Positions 46,167 to 58,249 of a stretch of 64,000 nt of DNA are shown here, in pieces (position 1 is the stretch's first letter; each line of letters starts with the position of its first letter). Made by a program: the position numbers and the translations under genes. A model generated the notes under the pieces. That model was not told the origin of the DNA and ran no database searches. It saw only the letters and a program-made list of their open reading frames with translations. The stretch is taken from contig CM042088.1 of assembly GCA_023512835.1 (NCBI GenBank), positions 1,550,001-1,614,000 of the forward strand, read 5' to 3'. The DNA comes from Taxillus chinensis. Lineage: Eukaryota > Streptophyta > Magnoliopsida > Santalales > Loranthaceae.

Positions 46167-48059
46167 CTAATTCGAATCCTGAAGAGCTTCATCTACCACC
46201 TTTGGTTCTATTTGAGATAGAAAACACGAGTAAAGACTCATTTTGGAGGTGGCAACTCTTGTTCTTACACCAATAGTAGGATCACCAATCACTTGATCTG
46301 TGGGATGATTTCGAGTCCATCTGTAATTCTGTGCATGTGATGGATGATCTTGAACAATTTGAAGCTCTGCCAGATTAGGTGGTTCAGGTGTATCTGCTGG
46401 TTGAGCTTCGTTCGGACTAGATGTTTCCGTATTGGAAGGTACGGTAGAACTAGGTGGTTCTTCAACACTGTTTCTTTCAGTGTTAACTGGTCCGGACGGA
46501 CTTGAAGGTGCTCCGGAATTTTGGGTATCCGTAGGAGTATGTCCGGAGCTTAATGGTAGTCCTGAGTTCGAGTCATCCATAGCATTATCCATATAATTTC
46601 TTTGTGCCTCGCTGATGCCATGTGGTTGGTTAGAATGTGTAACAGGAACATTCATAAACTTCGAATAATCGATGTTAGTGTCCAGGACCTGCACATTAGA
46701 ACTTGAAGAAGCAACTTTTGACCAATCAAGATTAGCTTCATCAAAAGTCACATGGATAGATTCTTCAACTTTAAAAAGTTTTCTATTGAAGACCCGATAA
46801 GCCTAGCTATGTAATGAGTACCCGACAAAAATCCCATCATCAGATTTTGGTTCAAATTTATTCCGGGTTTCTTTGCCATTTATCAATATATAGCACGTAC
46901 ACCCAAAAGCTCTGAAATGTGAAATTGAGGGTTTTCGTCCTCTCCACATCTCATAGGGTGTTTTCATGGTAGATTTATTTACTAGAGTTCTGTTCTGAAC
47001 ATAGCAGGCAGTGGACACATCTTCAGCCCATAGACTGAGAGGAAGCGTTGCCCCTGCTAACATAGATCTACCAGCCTCAACTAAGGTATGATTCTTGCGC
47101 TCAGCTACCCCATTTTGTTGTGGAGTTCTGGGCGCAGAGAAGTCATGCTGTATGCCCTGTTCAGAACAATATGATCTAATTTCTAAAAAATCAAATTTTG
47201 TACCATGATCACTCCTGATGTACTTTATGCTCAGTCCTTGTGAGTTGCTTATCCAGTTGAAAAGATCTACAAGATGCTCAAAAGTTTGATCCTTTGATTT
47301 CAGGAACATCACCCATGTGTATTTGGTGAAATCATCGATAACCACAAGGGTATATCTCGCACCAGGCAGAGAAGGAACAGAAATAGGACCACAGAGGTCC
47401 ATATGAAGAAGTTGTAGAGGAGCAGTTATTGAATTAACTGATTTGCTCTTAAAGCTATGTTTGGTCTGTTTGCCCAGTTGGCATTCTCGATAGAGAGTGT
47501 CTCTGGAGAATTTGAGTTTAGGTAGACCAGTGACAAGATCAAGTGATGCTAATTTAGACAATGTCTTAAAGTTTAAATGTGCGCATCGCTTGTGCCATAA
47601 CCAACTATCTTCATCTGAAGCTTTAGTGAGGAAGCATACAGGGTCAGAAGAATTATTTCTTAAGACCACTACGTATATGTCCCCATCTCTTGATCTGGAT
47701 AACTTAACATCTACGGATAAGTTTTCTCTTACTGTACAAGTGTTGGACATAAAAGAAACAGTAAATCCTTTGTCACATAAATTACTGACACTTAGCAAAT
47801 TATGCTTTAAACCTTCGACTAGTGCAACTCTAGTGATTGATACACATCCGTTAGTTAAAGTGCCATACCCGACAGTCTTACCTTTGCTGTTGTCACCATA
47901 TGAAACGGATGGACCTCGTTTTACATTAACTTCTACAAGCAGAGTCTGATCACCTGTCATATGTCCGGAGCATCCACTATCGAGGATCCACTTGCTTTGA
48001 TTGATCTTTAACTTCAAGTGATCCGGCAATGCATTCCAGAGATGCTCCTGAAAGCCCAA
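46167..48059 (-). pseudogene. Copia protease end, integrase and linker
   Basis: The aspartic protease motif is WILDSGCSGHMTGDQTLL (about 47990-47935). The pre-integrase region has LWHKRCAHLNFKTLSKLASL. The integrase core has D in LLHMDLCGPISVPSLPGARY, D in YIRSDHGTKFDF and E in QQNGVAERKNHTLVEA. A TAG after GYSLHS (46803) and another after DSN (46167) interrupt the single frame that leads to the RT. Confidence 0.9.
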
Positions 48060-50339
48060 ACTTGTTTCGGGCGGTTAGAGAGAGCAGCAGTAATGTCAAC
48101 GGTTCTAGATTTGATTTTGCTAGGACTTTTAGCTCTCCAGGTTGACTTTAACTTGTTCGTTTCAGCTGCCTCTTTTATTTGGGTTTTCTTGGGAGAGACA
48201 CTCCTTTGTGGTTTAGATTTTGTTTTGCTCAAAGAAACCTTTTTATTAAACTGATCTTTATTGGTACGAATTTGATTACAAAGCCAATTATCAGATAAAC
48301 TCCAACATTCATAGTGATAATGACCCATTTCCCTACAAATGGAACAGACACTATAATGTGAAGTACAAACAGGGGATACAGGTCTCTTAGATTTTACAGA
48401 CTTTTTACTCTGTTCCCTGTGGCCTAATCCATTGCGTTTGGGTGACGCGCTCTTGGCCCTAGATGCGTCAGCCTTAGCCTTTCCTTTCTTTTTGGGTGCT
48501 ACAGTTTTGGCTTTAACTGCATCAGCCTTCCCTTCATCATTAGTTATGGGTGCTACTACTTTGGGAAGTGCAGTAACAGCCTCCACTCCACAGTCATAAA
48601 CTATGGTGCCACCTGAAATGAAACCATCCAACGGTTTAGATGTACTAACAGGATATAAGTTGGTTAGTTTTGGAGTGAAATCGGGAGGACACTCAGTAGC
48701 TTGAGCATTGGAGGTTGATGATTCGGAGCCTAGGCCAGGTTTGACTCGAATATTATCCGGATCAGTCCTAAATGTAGAGGCTATTTCCCCAGATTTAAGC
48801 CACTTACGATTTATTTCCCTTTCCTGTTCAAGTTCATTCTCGAGTCTTTTTACTATAACTTTTAGGCCTGAAAGATTGGTATTTAGCAGATGATTTTCAG
48901 CTCTTAGATCGTGATACCAAGCTTCTTTTCCTCTGAAGTCAGCTATGTCCTTTTCAAGTCTAGTAATAGTAAATTCAAGACGTTTATTCTGACTTTCCAT
49001 ATCTTTGTACATTTGAGTAATTATTAGTCTCTCATTCTTTTCGTGATCACATACAGTAGTAAGAGATTCTAATTTACTCATGAGCTCAGAGATAGAAGGT
49101 ACCTCAGTATTTGCCATGAGGCAGACGTTCGGCTTAGGAGTTGGCTCATCATCCGAGGATTCCTCCTCTTCTTCCAAGCCACTGATGTACTTTGTCACGA
49201 ACGCCTTCCTCTTGTTCTTGCTGTTGTCTGAGGTGGTACGTCGAAGAGTAACCTTGTCACTTTTCTCTGCCGTCTTAGATTTGGATCTGCATTCCTTGGC
49301 CCAGTGACCGGGTTTCCCACAATTAAAGCATTCTTGGGAGCTCGACTCCGATCGTTCCTTCCTTCTGGACGACGAGGAGCCTCTTCTGAATCCTTTTCTA
49401 CTTTTCCAAAGGAATTGTTCAAAGGATTTGACAAGAAGAGCTATTTCCTCTTCTGCGTCTGAGTCAGAATTCTCTGACTCATCCGTATCATCCTCTTAAT
49501 GATTACTGGAGCAATCCGTAGCTTTGAGAGCTACCCCTTTTTCTTTCCGAGCTATTTTCTCATCATGGTCAGTGTATCTGAATCTGACCTCATGAGTCCG
49601 AAGCTCTCCATATATTTCCTCAAGGGCAGTAAATGGCCGGTTTTTGTCAGCTTGCATCTGGAGCTGCTTGGAGTAGTAGCAATCCGGCAAGGATCGAAAG
49701 AACTTGTCATTGATTTGAGACTGAGTGTAGTGCTCATTGACAGTTTTTAGCTCTAGAATGAGCTTGCCGAATCTCCGATAGATGCTTTCAGGGATTCGCC
49801 AGGTTTGTGATTGAAACTCTCAAAATTCTGTCTGAGAGCACATATCACATTTTGCATCTGGGACTGACTCCCCTCATAGAGGATTGTCAGTTTATCCCCA
49901 GGCTTTTTGCTAGCGTGCAGCCCTGGACGTCCGTGAAAGCCTCGGAATCCAAAGACGATGTAACATAAGCCAGAGCCTTTTCACTAGCGCACTGCCAGGC
50001 TCTTTCATCGTTGGTAAGTTCGACATCTGTCTTTGGCCTCCTAATTCCATGTTCTCCGATAGTCATTGGAATTGGAATCTCCTGATGAAGACATGGCCAC
50101 ATGAGATGATCATGGCATACCATAAACATCTTCATGCGAGATTTCCACTGGGACAAAAGCTCAGGTGTGAATTTGGGCGGTTTTGTCAGAGTAAAACCAG
50201 AACTCCGTGGTAGAGGAGCGGCGGCAATAGCAGGTTGAGGTGGGTCGACGTTTTCACTGCTGCTTCGATTCGGGATGGGCTCTTGTGCACCTCCGGAGTT
50301 AAGGCGAGTGTTGAATAGCATACTGCTTTCTTCGGCCAT
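48060..50339 (-). pseudogene. Copia gag and long gag-protease linker with CCHC knuckle
   Basis: The ATG at 50339-50337 starts MAEESSMLFNTRLNSGG. The capsid part reads FTLTKPPKFTPELLSQWKSR and ERAWQCASEKALAYVTSSL, as in UBN2-type gags, then LQMQADKNRPFTALEEIYGE. The knuckle CFNCGKPGHWAKEC is at about 49331-49290. A second cysteine cluster (CSICREMGHYHYEC) occurs at about 48360-48310. Between them is a coiled-coil-like stretch (ISELMSKLESLTTVCDHEKN, then EFTITRLEKDIADFRG). Frameshifts and a TAA at 49496 break it. Confidence 0.85.
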
Positions 50340-50386
50340 TGCTTAGAGTAAAAGAGTGGGATCTATACTTTTGAACAAATAAACTT

Positions 50387-50398
50387 GCTCTGATACCA
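50387..50398 (-). other. Primer-binding site, initiator tRNA-Met type (copia)
   Basis: The minus strand reads TGGTATCAGAGC two bases from the 5' LTR. Confidence 0.9.
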
Positions 50399-50400
50399 CT

Positions 50401-51805
50401 TGATGGTCCCTTGGAGCCTAGAGGGGGGTGAATAGGCTCGTATCAAAACTCTTTCTAATCTCTTAAGACACCACACTTATCTAGTTAAGTGATAGAATTA
50501 CTGCGGAAGATAACCAGATAGTGGAAGTTTTTTGTTTTATTATCAAGAGATAATTACAACAAAATAGAAGCAAGACTCTCTTACACTCTGTTTACAAAAG
50601 GATTCACATACTAGCCTAGATTATATCTTTGAGCTCTTGTGCATACACAGGGTTAATTCAGGATCATTCGCTCTCGCTCACAAATGTACAAGTATGAATA
50701 TTTATACAAATATTCCTAAGAGACAACCTTGGAACATGTAGTTCCGGAAGGCGTTCAGCACTAACTATTCCTTGGTAATCTCTCTGCCTTGACTGTTGCG
50801 GTTTGTGGAGCTCAAGAACTTGGGTTTGAAGAGCATAAGTGCCTTTGTGAGTTCCCAAATATAACTAAGGTTGTGTCCACATATCCGGGTGATCCACGTG
50901 TAAGATTCTTTAGGTTTTCAACGAGTTTGTCTTACATCGGGACATCACGAGCTGATAACTTTAAATGCGGTAGTTTGAAGTAACATCTTCTTGATCTGGT
51001 GTAATTTTCCTTACTCCGTTGCTAATGAAGCTCGGAACCTTACTCTGTGTCAGTGGTTGCTTACTCCGTATCTATTTGGTACTGGAATCCTTAGTCCGGT
51101 GTCGTGGCTTCCTTACTCCGTGTGAATGAGAAGGTCGGAGTGCTTATTCCGTATCAGCGCTTCCTTATTCCGCATGTAAGTTCCTTACTCCGTATGTACG
51201 TTCCTTACTCCGTATGAGTTTAAAGGACCGGATGGCTTACTCCGTACTAGCCATCCTTACTCCGTATGAGTGAGTGGCCTGGATTCCTTACTCCGCATCT
51301 AGTTTCCTTACTCCGTGCGAATAAAGACTCGGGTCCTTATTCCGCATCAATACTTCCTTACTCCGTATGTATGAAAGACTCGGATGCCTTACTCCGTGTC
51401 TTCCTTACTTTAGTTCGCTTGAGGGGAAAACTTAACTTTTTAACTCCATGTCAAACCTTTTACTTCGTGCGACCTTGTAGACCAAGACTCTTACTCCGCA
51501 TCAGTTTGACTTAGTCCGTTTGAGGCATTAGGAACAGATTCCGTAATCCATAGCTTTTAAGTTCTTAGTCCGCATGAATGTTCCTTATTCCGTATGTATT
51601 GGTGACTTGGTTATTTACCAAGCGTTTGACGACACTCACTCTTGTCCGGATCAGGATTATGTATCATGTCCTTAGCTTTGCTCTCACGAGTGTATCTCCG
51701 GATTAATAACATATCTTCTGCAACGATCAAAGAAACACAAAAGATCTCAGATCAAATTACATAAGGCTTTATCATCATTATCCAAATTCTGGGCTTGATC
51801 CAACA
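50401..51805 (-). repeat. 5' LTR of the copia element
   Basis: 1405 bp, TGATGGTCCC to TGATCCAACA on the plus strand. A minus-strand TATA motif (TATAAATA) lies at 50699-50706. Upstream of it (sense) lies the CTTACTCCGTAT repeat region. No gene. Confidence 0.9.
51005..51600 (-). repeat. CTTACTCCGTAT-type dispersed repeats in copia U3
   Basis: About twenty copies of TTACTCCGTAT (with TTATTCCGCAT-type variants) occur at irregular 15-45 bp spacings. In sense orientation they read ATACGGAGTAA and lie upstream of the TATA box. Confidence 0.85.
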
Positions 51806-53155
51806 GGCTTAAATTTTAATTTTTATGCCACATTAGTATCATGTTGTGATAAGGGTGTTAAAGTAATTAAGGTGTGTTATGATTTGGTTTAATCATGTCT
51901 CTATCTCTTGAATGATATCACCATGTTTTTGGAGCTGAAGTTTGAATATTAGCTGAGCATGACATGCTAGAATAACACTTAGTGACCCTTAGAGTTGAGT
52001 GAAAGAAAATCCAAAAGGAAAATGAGAAAAACCTCTTTCTAGCCCTTGAGTGACATTCATGGTTTTTGGGGTAATAGTTTTCTTTGATCCTCTTAACTTT
52101 TAACATTGGTTATTTAATGGTAAGAGTTAAGTAAGCATGATGATTACTTATTAGTGCTCAGTGTTTGGTGTGTTGCTAGTGATACAAGGCCTATTTAAGT
52201 CACTTTAATTTCCTATGTATCCTAGTTTTTGTTTTGTTGTGTTGTAAATGTAGAAGGCTGTGATGCACAATGTGAAAAAAAAGCCCATCACTTAATTGAA
52301 CAATGGGATGTGAGACATTATTGCACTTTTGTCTCTCCTTACTTAGCAAATTGGTAAGGGGTATGCATTAAAAAAAACAAAAATATCAGTCTTATTTATG
52401 TGTTATGTGAGTAAAAAAAAGTGAATAATCCATCAAGGGAGAGCATAAAATGCAACCTTGTAAGGTTATTATTTAAAAGAAGTATGAAAAAAAAACAAAA
52501 AAAAAGTTTTTCAGAATAAAAGCCATAATGGCTGAGTTGTGTTTATTTAGAGTGTTGAGCTCAATTCTTTGGCTCAAGGTGTGTTTATTCAGTCATTAGA
52601 GTAGAGTATGAGTTCATTGAGAATAGAATAGTGTGTGAGTTTTCAAACAAAGTAGAATAGAGAGTGTGTTTCCTTTGATGAGCACAATAGGGAACTCTCA
52701 TGTTTGCTTGGCAAGTACTTAATTAATAACTAGTGGAGAATATAGGAGGAGATTTCCACCCATTGATTTTCTATTAGGTATGGTACTTGGGCTTGTGTGG
52801 AGAGAAATGAGAATTTATATTTAAGTGAGGCAGCTTTATCCTAGGTGAGAACTTTAAGGGAAACTAGGTTCTCTTTTATAATGGTATGCTTGCTAATGTC
52901 TGCATTTTCAGTAATGAGACTGCATGGTTGTTGGACTTAGGGGTATGGACATGATTGAGCTTAATTATAATTCATTTTGGTTACTTGATTGCCCACTTCA
53001 TCATGATAGAGTTGCAAGCTTAGGAAATCATGACTCTCTTTGATTGTTAGATATTTATTTTTGTTTTTGTTCCAGTGTGATTGTTTGTTTAATTTATTTT
53101 TGTATGTTTGTGTGTTTTTGCTTGAGGACAAGCAATGGTTCAAGTGTGGTGTATT
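51806..53155 (+). mobile_element. Athila X, 3' internal non-coding remnant
   Basis: It matches the reverse complement of about 20417-21750 of the minus-strand Athila, ending with AAGTGTGGTGTATT next to the LTR. gag, pol and the extra ORF are absent; the left edge is the copia LTR. No gene seen. Confidence 0.8.
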
Positions 53156-54225
53156 TGATAACGTGCATTTATGCCATTATTTTAGTGCATATTTAGGGTA
53201 TTAAGGAGCATGATTAGAGCTTAATTCATCCATATTTCTTAGATATTTGTTTTAACACCCTAGGAAGATTGCTTGGCCTATATATATGTGTTTTTGAGCT
53301 GTTTTGGCAGGTTTTTAGGCAATTTCATCTCATGGACACCAGCCAAATCACTTCATTTATCGAAGAAGGGACTTACGGCAAAATGGGGCAGCCTGAGGAG
53401 GCAAAATAAGGGTGCACGTCATATGGACCCTTATGATGTGCAAGGATTTTATTGCAGCCCTTCCTTCTACATGTTTCAAGGAATCATCGAGCAAAATTTC
53501 AAACCATTTGGAGGTGCACGTCATATGGCCATATGACGTGCAACATGCCATGCAGCCGGATTTTTACATGGATCGCTTTGCTTTGTTATTTTAAACACTT
53601 TTCTCTAAAGCACCTAGTCCAAATTATGTTTGGTTCGAGTTGTATTCAAGCTGGAAGAAGAATGGAAACTACTTATTAAAACTATATCGTTTTGATAAGT
53701 GGCAACTGCTGGCGGCTAGCGCACCCATTATACTCCATGTTTCTCTATAAATAGAGGGTGCAGCAGCCGTTTTCAAAAGAAGAAGAAAGGAGCACATTTT
53801 TTAGAGAGAGGAGAGAGAGAGTCTCACGATTTTGGAGGCTAGGTTCTGATCCTGGAGCTGCCGGCCCTAGGTCTGATGGCTGGAGAAGACCTAAAGTTAG
53901 AGTTCTGCTGCACCTTTTTGAGGATGATGTTCTTTATTTCTTATTGTTTATTCAAGAACATGTGTGAGTAGTTTCATTTATCTAGGGGAGCAATGTAGCC
54001 CCCTAAGTTGTTAAACTTATTATTTGAATATTGGGTTTGTTTAATGGAGATTGCATGTTTTATGAATCTGTTCTTCATCTTTTAATATCTAGGTTGTACA
54101 CCTGGGTTTTCTTAGCCTTAGTCTGAGGCTGATCTTTGATTCATAACATATTTGTGATTGGTGTGACCATTATCCTGTCATGAGTATGATAATTAGGCTT
54201 TGCATATTGATGTCATGATGACCAT
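53156..54225 (+). repeat. 3' LTR of Athila X, interrupted by Athila Y
   Basis: It starts TGATAACGTG and follows the Y LTR until GATGACCAT, where Y begins. In the intact LTR this position reads GACCATTCAGG (55288). ACCAT before the Y start is the likely target sequence. Confidence 0.8.
53413..53753 (+). promoter_or_regulatory. Athila X LTR promoter cassette
   Basis: Palindromes lie at 53413-53441 (imperfect) and 53515-53542 (perfect 28 bp). An ACGT-type palindrome with one mismatch lies at 53672-53699, and TATAAATA at 53746-53753. Confidence 0.6.
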
Positions 54226-55726
54226 TGATAACGTGCATTTATGCCGTTATTCTAGTGCAGATTTAGGGTATTAAAGAGCATGATTAGAGCTTAATTCATC
54301 CATATTTCTTAGATATTTGCTCTAACACCCTAGGAAGACTGCTTGGCCTATATATATGTGTTTTTGAGCTGTTTTGGCAGGTTTTAGGCAATTTCATTTC
54401 ATGGACATCAGCCAAATCACTTCATTTACTAAAGAAGGAACTTTTGGCAAAAATAGGGCAGCCTGAGGAGGCAAAACAAGAGTGCACACCATATGGACCA
54501 TTATAACGTGCAAGGATTTTATTGCAGCCCTACTTTCTACACATTTCAAGGAAGCTTGGAGAAAAATTTCAGACCATTTAGAGGTGCACGTCATATGGCC
54601 ATATGACGTGCAATGTGCCGTGCATCCGGATTTTTGCATCAATTGCTTTGTTTGATTATTTTAAGCACTTTTCTCTAAAGCACCTAGTCCAAATTATGTT
54701 TGGTTCGAGTTGTACTCATGTTGGAAGAAGAATGGAAACTATTTATCAAAACTACGTCGTTTTGATAAGTGGCAACTGCTGACGGCTAGGGCACTCATTG
54801 TACAGCAATTTTCTCTATAAATAGAGGAGGCAGCAGCCCTTTTGGAGCATGTAGAGAGGGGGGCACGTTTTTTAGAGAGAGAGGCCAACGGTTTGGGAGG
54901 CTAGGGTTCTAATCCTGGAGCTACCGGCCCTAGGAGATCTAACGGCTGGAAAAGACATAAAGTTGGAGTTTTGCTGCACCTGCTTGAGGATGATGTTCTT
55001 TATTTCTTATTATTTATCCAAGAACATGTGTGAGTAGTTTCCTTTATCTAGGGGAGCAATGTAGCCCCCTAAGTTGTTAAACTGATTAATTGAATATTGA
55101 GTTTGTTTAATTGAGATTGCATGTTTTATTGATTTGTTCTTATCTTTTAATATCTGGGCTGTACACCTGGGTTTCCTTAGCCTTAGTCTGAGGCTGATCT
55201 TTGATTCATAACATATTTGTGATTGGTGTGACCATTATCCTATTATGAGTATGATAATTAGGCTTTGCATGTTGATGTCATGATGACCATTCAGGAAGAC
55301 AGCACTTAGAAGGGCTGGCAATGACCAATTGCAGTACCTTGGCTTAGTTATAGCATGTTATCAAGTAAATAATCTCAATAACCTTAAATCAGTAGAAACA
55401 ACATAGGGAGGTGAAGTTGTGACCCTAGATGCCTTTAATCCTTAAATCTTAATCCTAAAATCAATTTGCTTTCTTTGTTTATTCAGAAAACCAAATAAAA
55501 ATTAGATCTTTAGTTATAAAAAGAATTCATTTTTGCCAAGATATTTTATAGAGTAAGAGTAATTGAGTGGTTTGGTTTAAAAACTAGAGAACTAGGCTAA
55601 TCCTTGTGGTTCAATCCCTTACTTTCTACTATTCTGTTTAGTGCAAACTAAGAGAATTAATTATCTTGAAGAGAGGTTTAATAACGTTAGCTAACTCTTT
55701 TAGGGAGGCTAAAAATCTGTCTATCA
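54226..55726 (+). repeat. 5' LTR of Athila Y
   Basis: 1501 bp from TGATAACGTG to TCTGTCTATCA. Followed by a primer site and gag in the same orientation. The cassette: palindromes 54482-54511 and 54585-54612, ACGT palindrome 54743-54768, TATA 54816-54823. No gene inside. Confidence 0.92.
54482..54823 (+). promoter_or_regulatory. Athila Y LTR promoter cassette
   Basis: The perfect palindrome has arms TGCACGTCATATGG and CCATATGACGTGCA. The ACGT palindrome has arms TTATCAAAAC and GTTTTGATAA around TACGTC. TATAAATA follows 48 bases later. Confidence 0.65.
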
Positions 55727-55949
55727 AATTGGCGCCGTTGTCGGGGATTGTACGGTTAACTAGTTTTTCAAAATCAACATTGAGTGAAATTGTTTGAATT
55801 CTAATCTTGGTGTTTAATTTTGTCTTTTATTTTCTGTTATTTTGTGTTTTATTTATTTATTTTGTCTTGTTCGGAGCTGCTGGGTATGTTCTTGTTGTTT
55901 TATAGGAACGTTCACCAGGTGTTTGAAAAAATTCTCAGCTGTGTATACA
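55727..55949 (+). other. Primer site and leader of Athila Y
   Basis: TGGCGCCGTTGTCGGGGA at 55730-55747 is complementary to the 3' end of plant tRNA-Asp. The following leader is untranslated. Confidence 0.88.
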
Positions 55950-57887
55950 ACGAAGGGAACTTGTGCCATTTAATCCAGAAACTGAACGGATAATTAGAGA
56001 TCGCCGTAGGGCAGCTAGAGAAGCCGCAAGGGAAGCTGAAGAAGCACTGCAAGGTTTAGAGGATACAGTTCTTGAAATTATGGAGGATACAAGACCCGAT
56101 GGCAGTGTACAAGGAGGGGCCAATTATAATGGCCAATACCCAGATGAAGATGGTAACAGATTTAGGCCCAGGACTTTCTTGGATTTTGCAAGGCCAACTA
56201 TGTCAGATCACTATTCATGGATTAGGCAAGCAAGAGTCCAAGCAAACAGTTTCGAGTTGAAACCGGCACTGATCAACATGGTGAGCAATAATACATTTGG
56301 CGGAACAGCAATGGATGATCCGCATCAACACTTGATGAGGTTCTTTCAGATGTGCGACACAATAAAGCTCAACAATGTGTCGGAGGAAGCGATAAAGTTA
56401 AGGCTTTTTCCCTTCTCTTTAAAGGATAGAGCTCTTGCATGGTTCAACAGCCTACCTGCTGGTTCAATAAACACTTGGGAGGAGATGCAGACCAAGTTCA
56501 TGTCCAAGTATTTCCCTCCTACCAAGGTGATCCAACTTCGAGGGGAAATCAGCAGATTTAGGCAAGACGAGGTGGAGACTCTCCATGAGGCTTGGGAGAG
56601 ATTTAAAGATTTGATCTGAAGATGTCCTGATCATGGAAGACCCCAATGGATTCAAATTGAGTCCTTCTACACTGGTCTTCAGTCTCACTCACAAGACAAA
56701 GTGAATGCAGCTGCAGGAGGATGTTTAATGAACTTGGAACCTGACGTAGCTGCTGACCTCTTAGAGAGACTATCATTAGCTGATTAGCAATGGTCAAATA
56801 TTCAAACCTCAAGGCCAAAGGAGAAGATAGCTTTAGTTGATAATTCTTCCAATGATATGCAAGAGCAGATTCGGGCTCTAGCTAAAAATATTGAAGTATT
56901 ATCTCTTAAGGTTGAAGGACCACAAGAAGCTCTACAAGGGGTTGATCAAGGATGGAGTGGAGCAGAAGATGCACATTTTGTTGGCGGAAAGGGGATGTAT
57001 CAGAAGCAACCTTTTTACCAAGGTCAAGGCTATCCGCAACAACAAAACCAAGGCTATCAGAAGAATGCCTTTACTCAGAATCAGAATAGAGGAGGTGAAG
57101 TTTCAAATCGGTATAAATATATACCTCCAGGAATGAAGCAAGAATCCATATGCTACGATAATTATTTACAACCACCTCCAGGTTTTGAGCAGCAATAACA
57201 ACAGCCTCACCCTCAGCAACAGAGAAGAAATTATCAGACTGAGAATGAGGTAGCAAAGAGGGAAGGTGGTAATGTGGATGAGAGACTAAGCAGTATGGAG
57301 TTTGCCATAAAGAACTTGGAAAAGTTACTAGTGAGTGTGGCACAGAATGCCAACCAAGGAGTCTCCTCCAAAGCTTTTCCCAGTGACACGAGGTTAATCC
57401 CAAGGAGAGCTGCAAGGCTGTCACTTTGAGAAGTGGTAAGGCAATTAAGGAAGCTGGAGAGCCCAAGACGAAGGCCATACCAGATGCACCAATTCAGCCT
57501 TTAGCAGGTGACAATCCGGAAAGAGCTGTTGAGGAAGAGCAATAAATGGGAGATAACCAGGAGCAACAACCAACTAAGACTCAACCAGTTGAAGAACAAA
57601 GGCCAAGAGAGCTTAGGCCTACAATGCCATTTCCTCAGCGGATGAGGAATCAAAAGATGGAAGAAGAGAATGAATGCTTTATGCAGATATTCAAGAAGCT
57701 GGAAATCAATATTCCATTTATTGAAGCTCTTGAGCAGATGCCCAGATGCAAAAAGGTTTTAAAGGACTTCATGCTGAAGAAGAGGAAATACAGCGATCAC
57801 GAAATTGTTGCTATCACTAATGAGGTGAGCAATGTGGTTTAGAGGAAGTTAACCACAAAGCATAAAGATCCGGCTAGCTTCACTCTA
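55950..57887 (+). pseudogene. Athila Y gag and gag-PR linker
   Basis: The protein matches the minus-strand Athila gag. Where that copy starts ATG CGA CGA AGG, Y has ATA CAA CGA AGG (55946-55957), so the start codon is lost by G-to-A change. Core motifs are DDPHQHLMRFFQMCD, FPFSLKDRALAWFNSLPAGS and MSKYFPPTKVIQLRGEISRF. In-frame stops occur at the DLI*RCPD position (TGA for CGA), 56785-56787 (TAG) and about 57197 (TAA). The linker (57546-57840) reads KKLEINIPFIEALEQMPRCK. The frame is cut by the CACTA insertion and resumes at 63992. Confidence 0.9.
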
Positions 57888-57979
57888 CACTACAAGAAAT
57901 CAGCTCTACCGTAACATTAAAGCATAACACTATTAAAAAAGTATTACCATAAGTTGAAAGAAAAAACGCGGAAGCAAGC

Positions 57980-58103
57980 TCGGTCGAGCGCGGGATATTT
58001 TAATGAAAGTAAAGTGTTACCGCCCACCATAATTCACATCGCGTGGAGCACGAGATATTTTAATGAAGGTAAAGTGTTACCGCCCACCATAATTCACATC
58101 GCG
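57980..58103 (+). repeat. 60 bp direct repeat near the left end of the CACTA element
   Basis: A unit of about 60 bases containing GATATTTTAATGAA, GTAAAGTGTTACCGCCCACC and ATAATTCACATCGCG occurs twice in tandem with few changes. It carries the GTGTTAC subterminal motif and may be a transposase-binding array; this is inferred. Confidence 0.8.
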
Positions 58104-58249
58104 CCTGGTGCGTTTTTTGGGTGCGCACCAACGCTTTTGGTTTTTTGTTTTTTTTTTTTGCCCTACTTTACTCCATACTCTAACTTTCCTCTTCTCTCTC
58201 TCTTGGTCATTTCTATCACCTATCAGGAGACCTAAATGGATCGATCGTC

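Larger units (their letters stand above)
40044..51805 (-). mobile_element. Ty1/copia element, SIRE/Maximus-like, with extra post-pol ORF
   Basis: Order on the minus strand: complete 5' LTR (50401-51805), Met primer site (50387-50398), gag, protease, integrase, RT, RNase H, spacer, extra C48-like ORF and a truncated 3' LTR (40044-40398). The integrase-before-RT order proves Ty1/copia. The long gag region and the extra ORF after pol suggest the SIRE/Maximus lineage; this is inferred. The 3' LTR lacks its last 1050 bases (sense), so no target duplication can be checked. LTR copies differ at about ten of 355 positions by eye. Confidence 0.9.

Noticed and set aside
47497..47949. 150-codon plus-strand frame opposite the copia integrase
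   Set aside because: Shadow of the minus-strand integrase, which has clear catalytic motifs.
55730..55747. tRNA-Asp-like sequence as a tRNA gene
   Set aside because: Only the 18-base complement of the tRNA 3' end is present, directly after an LTR: a primer-binding site.
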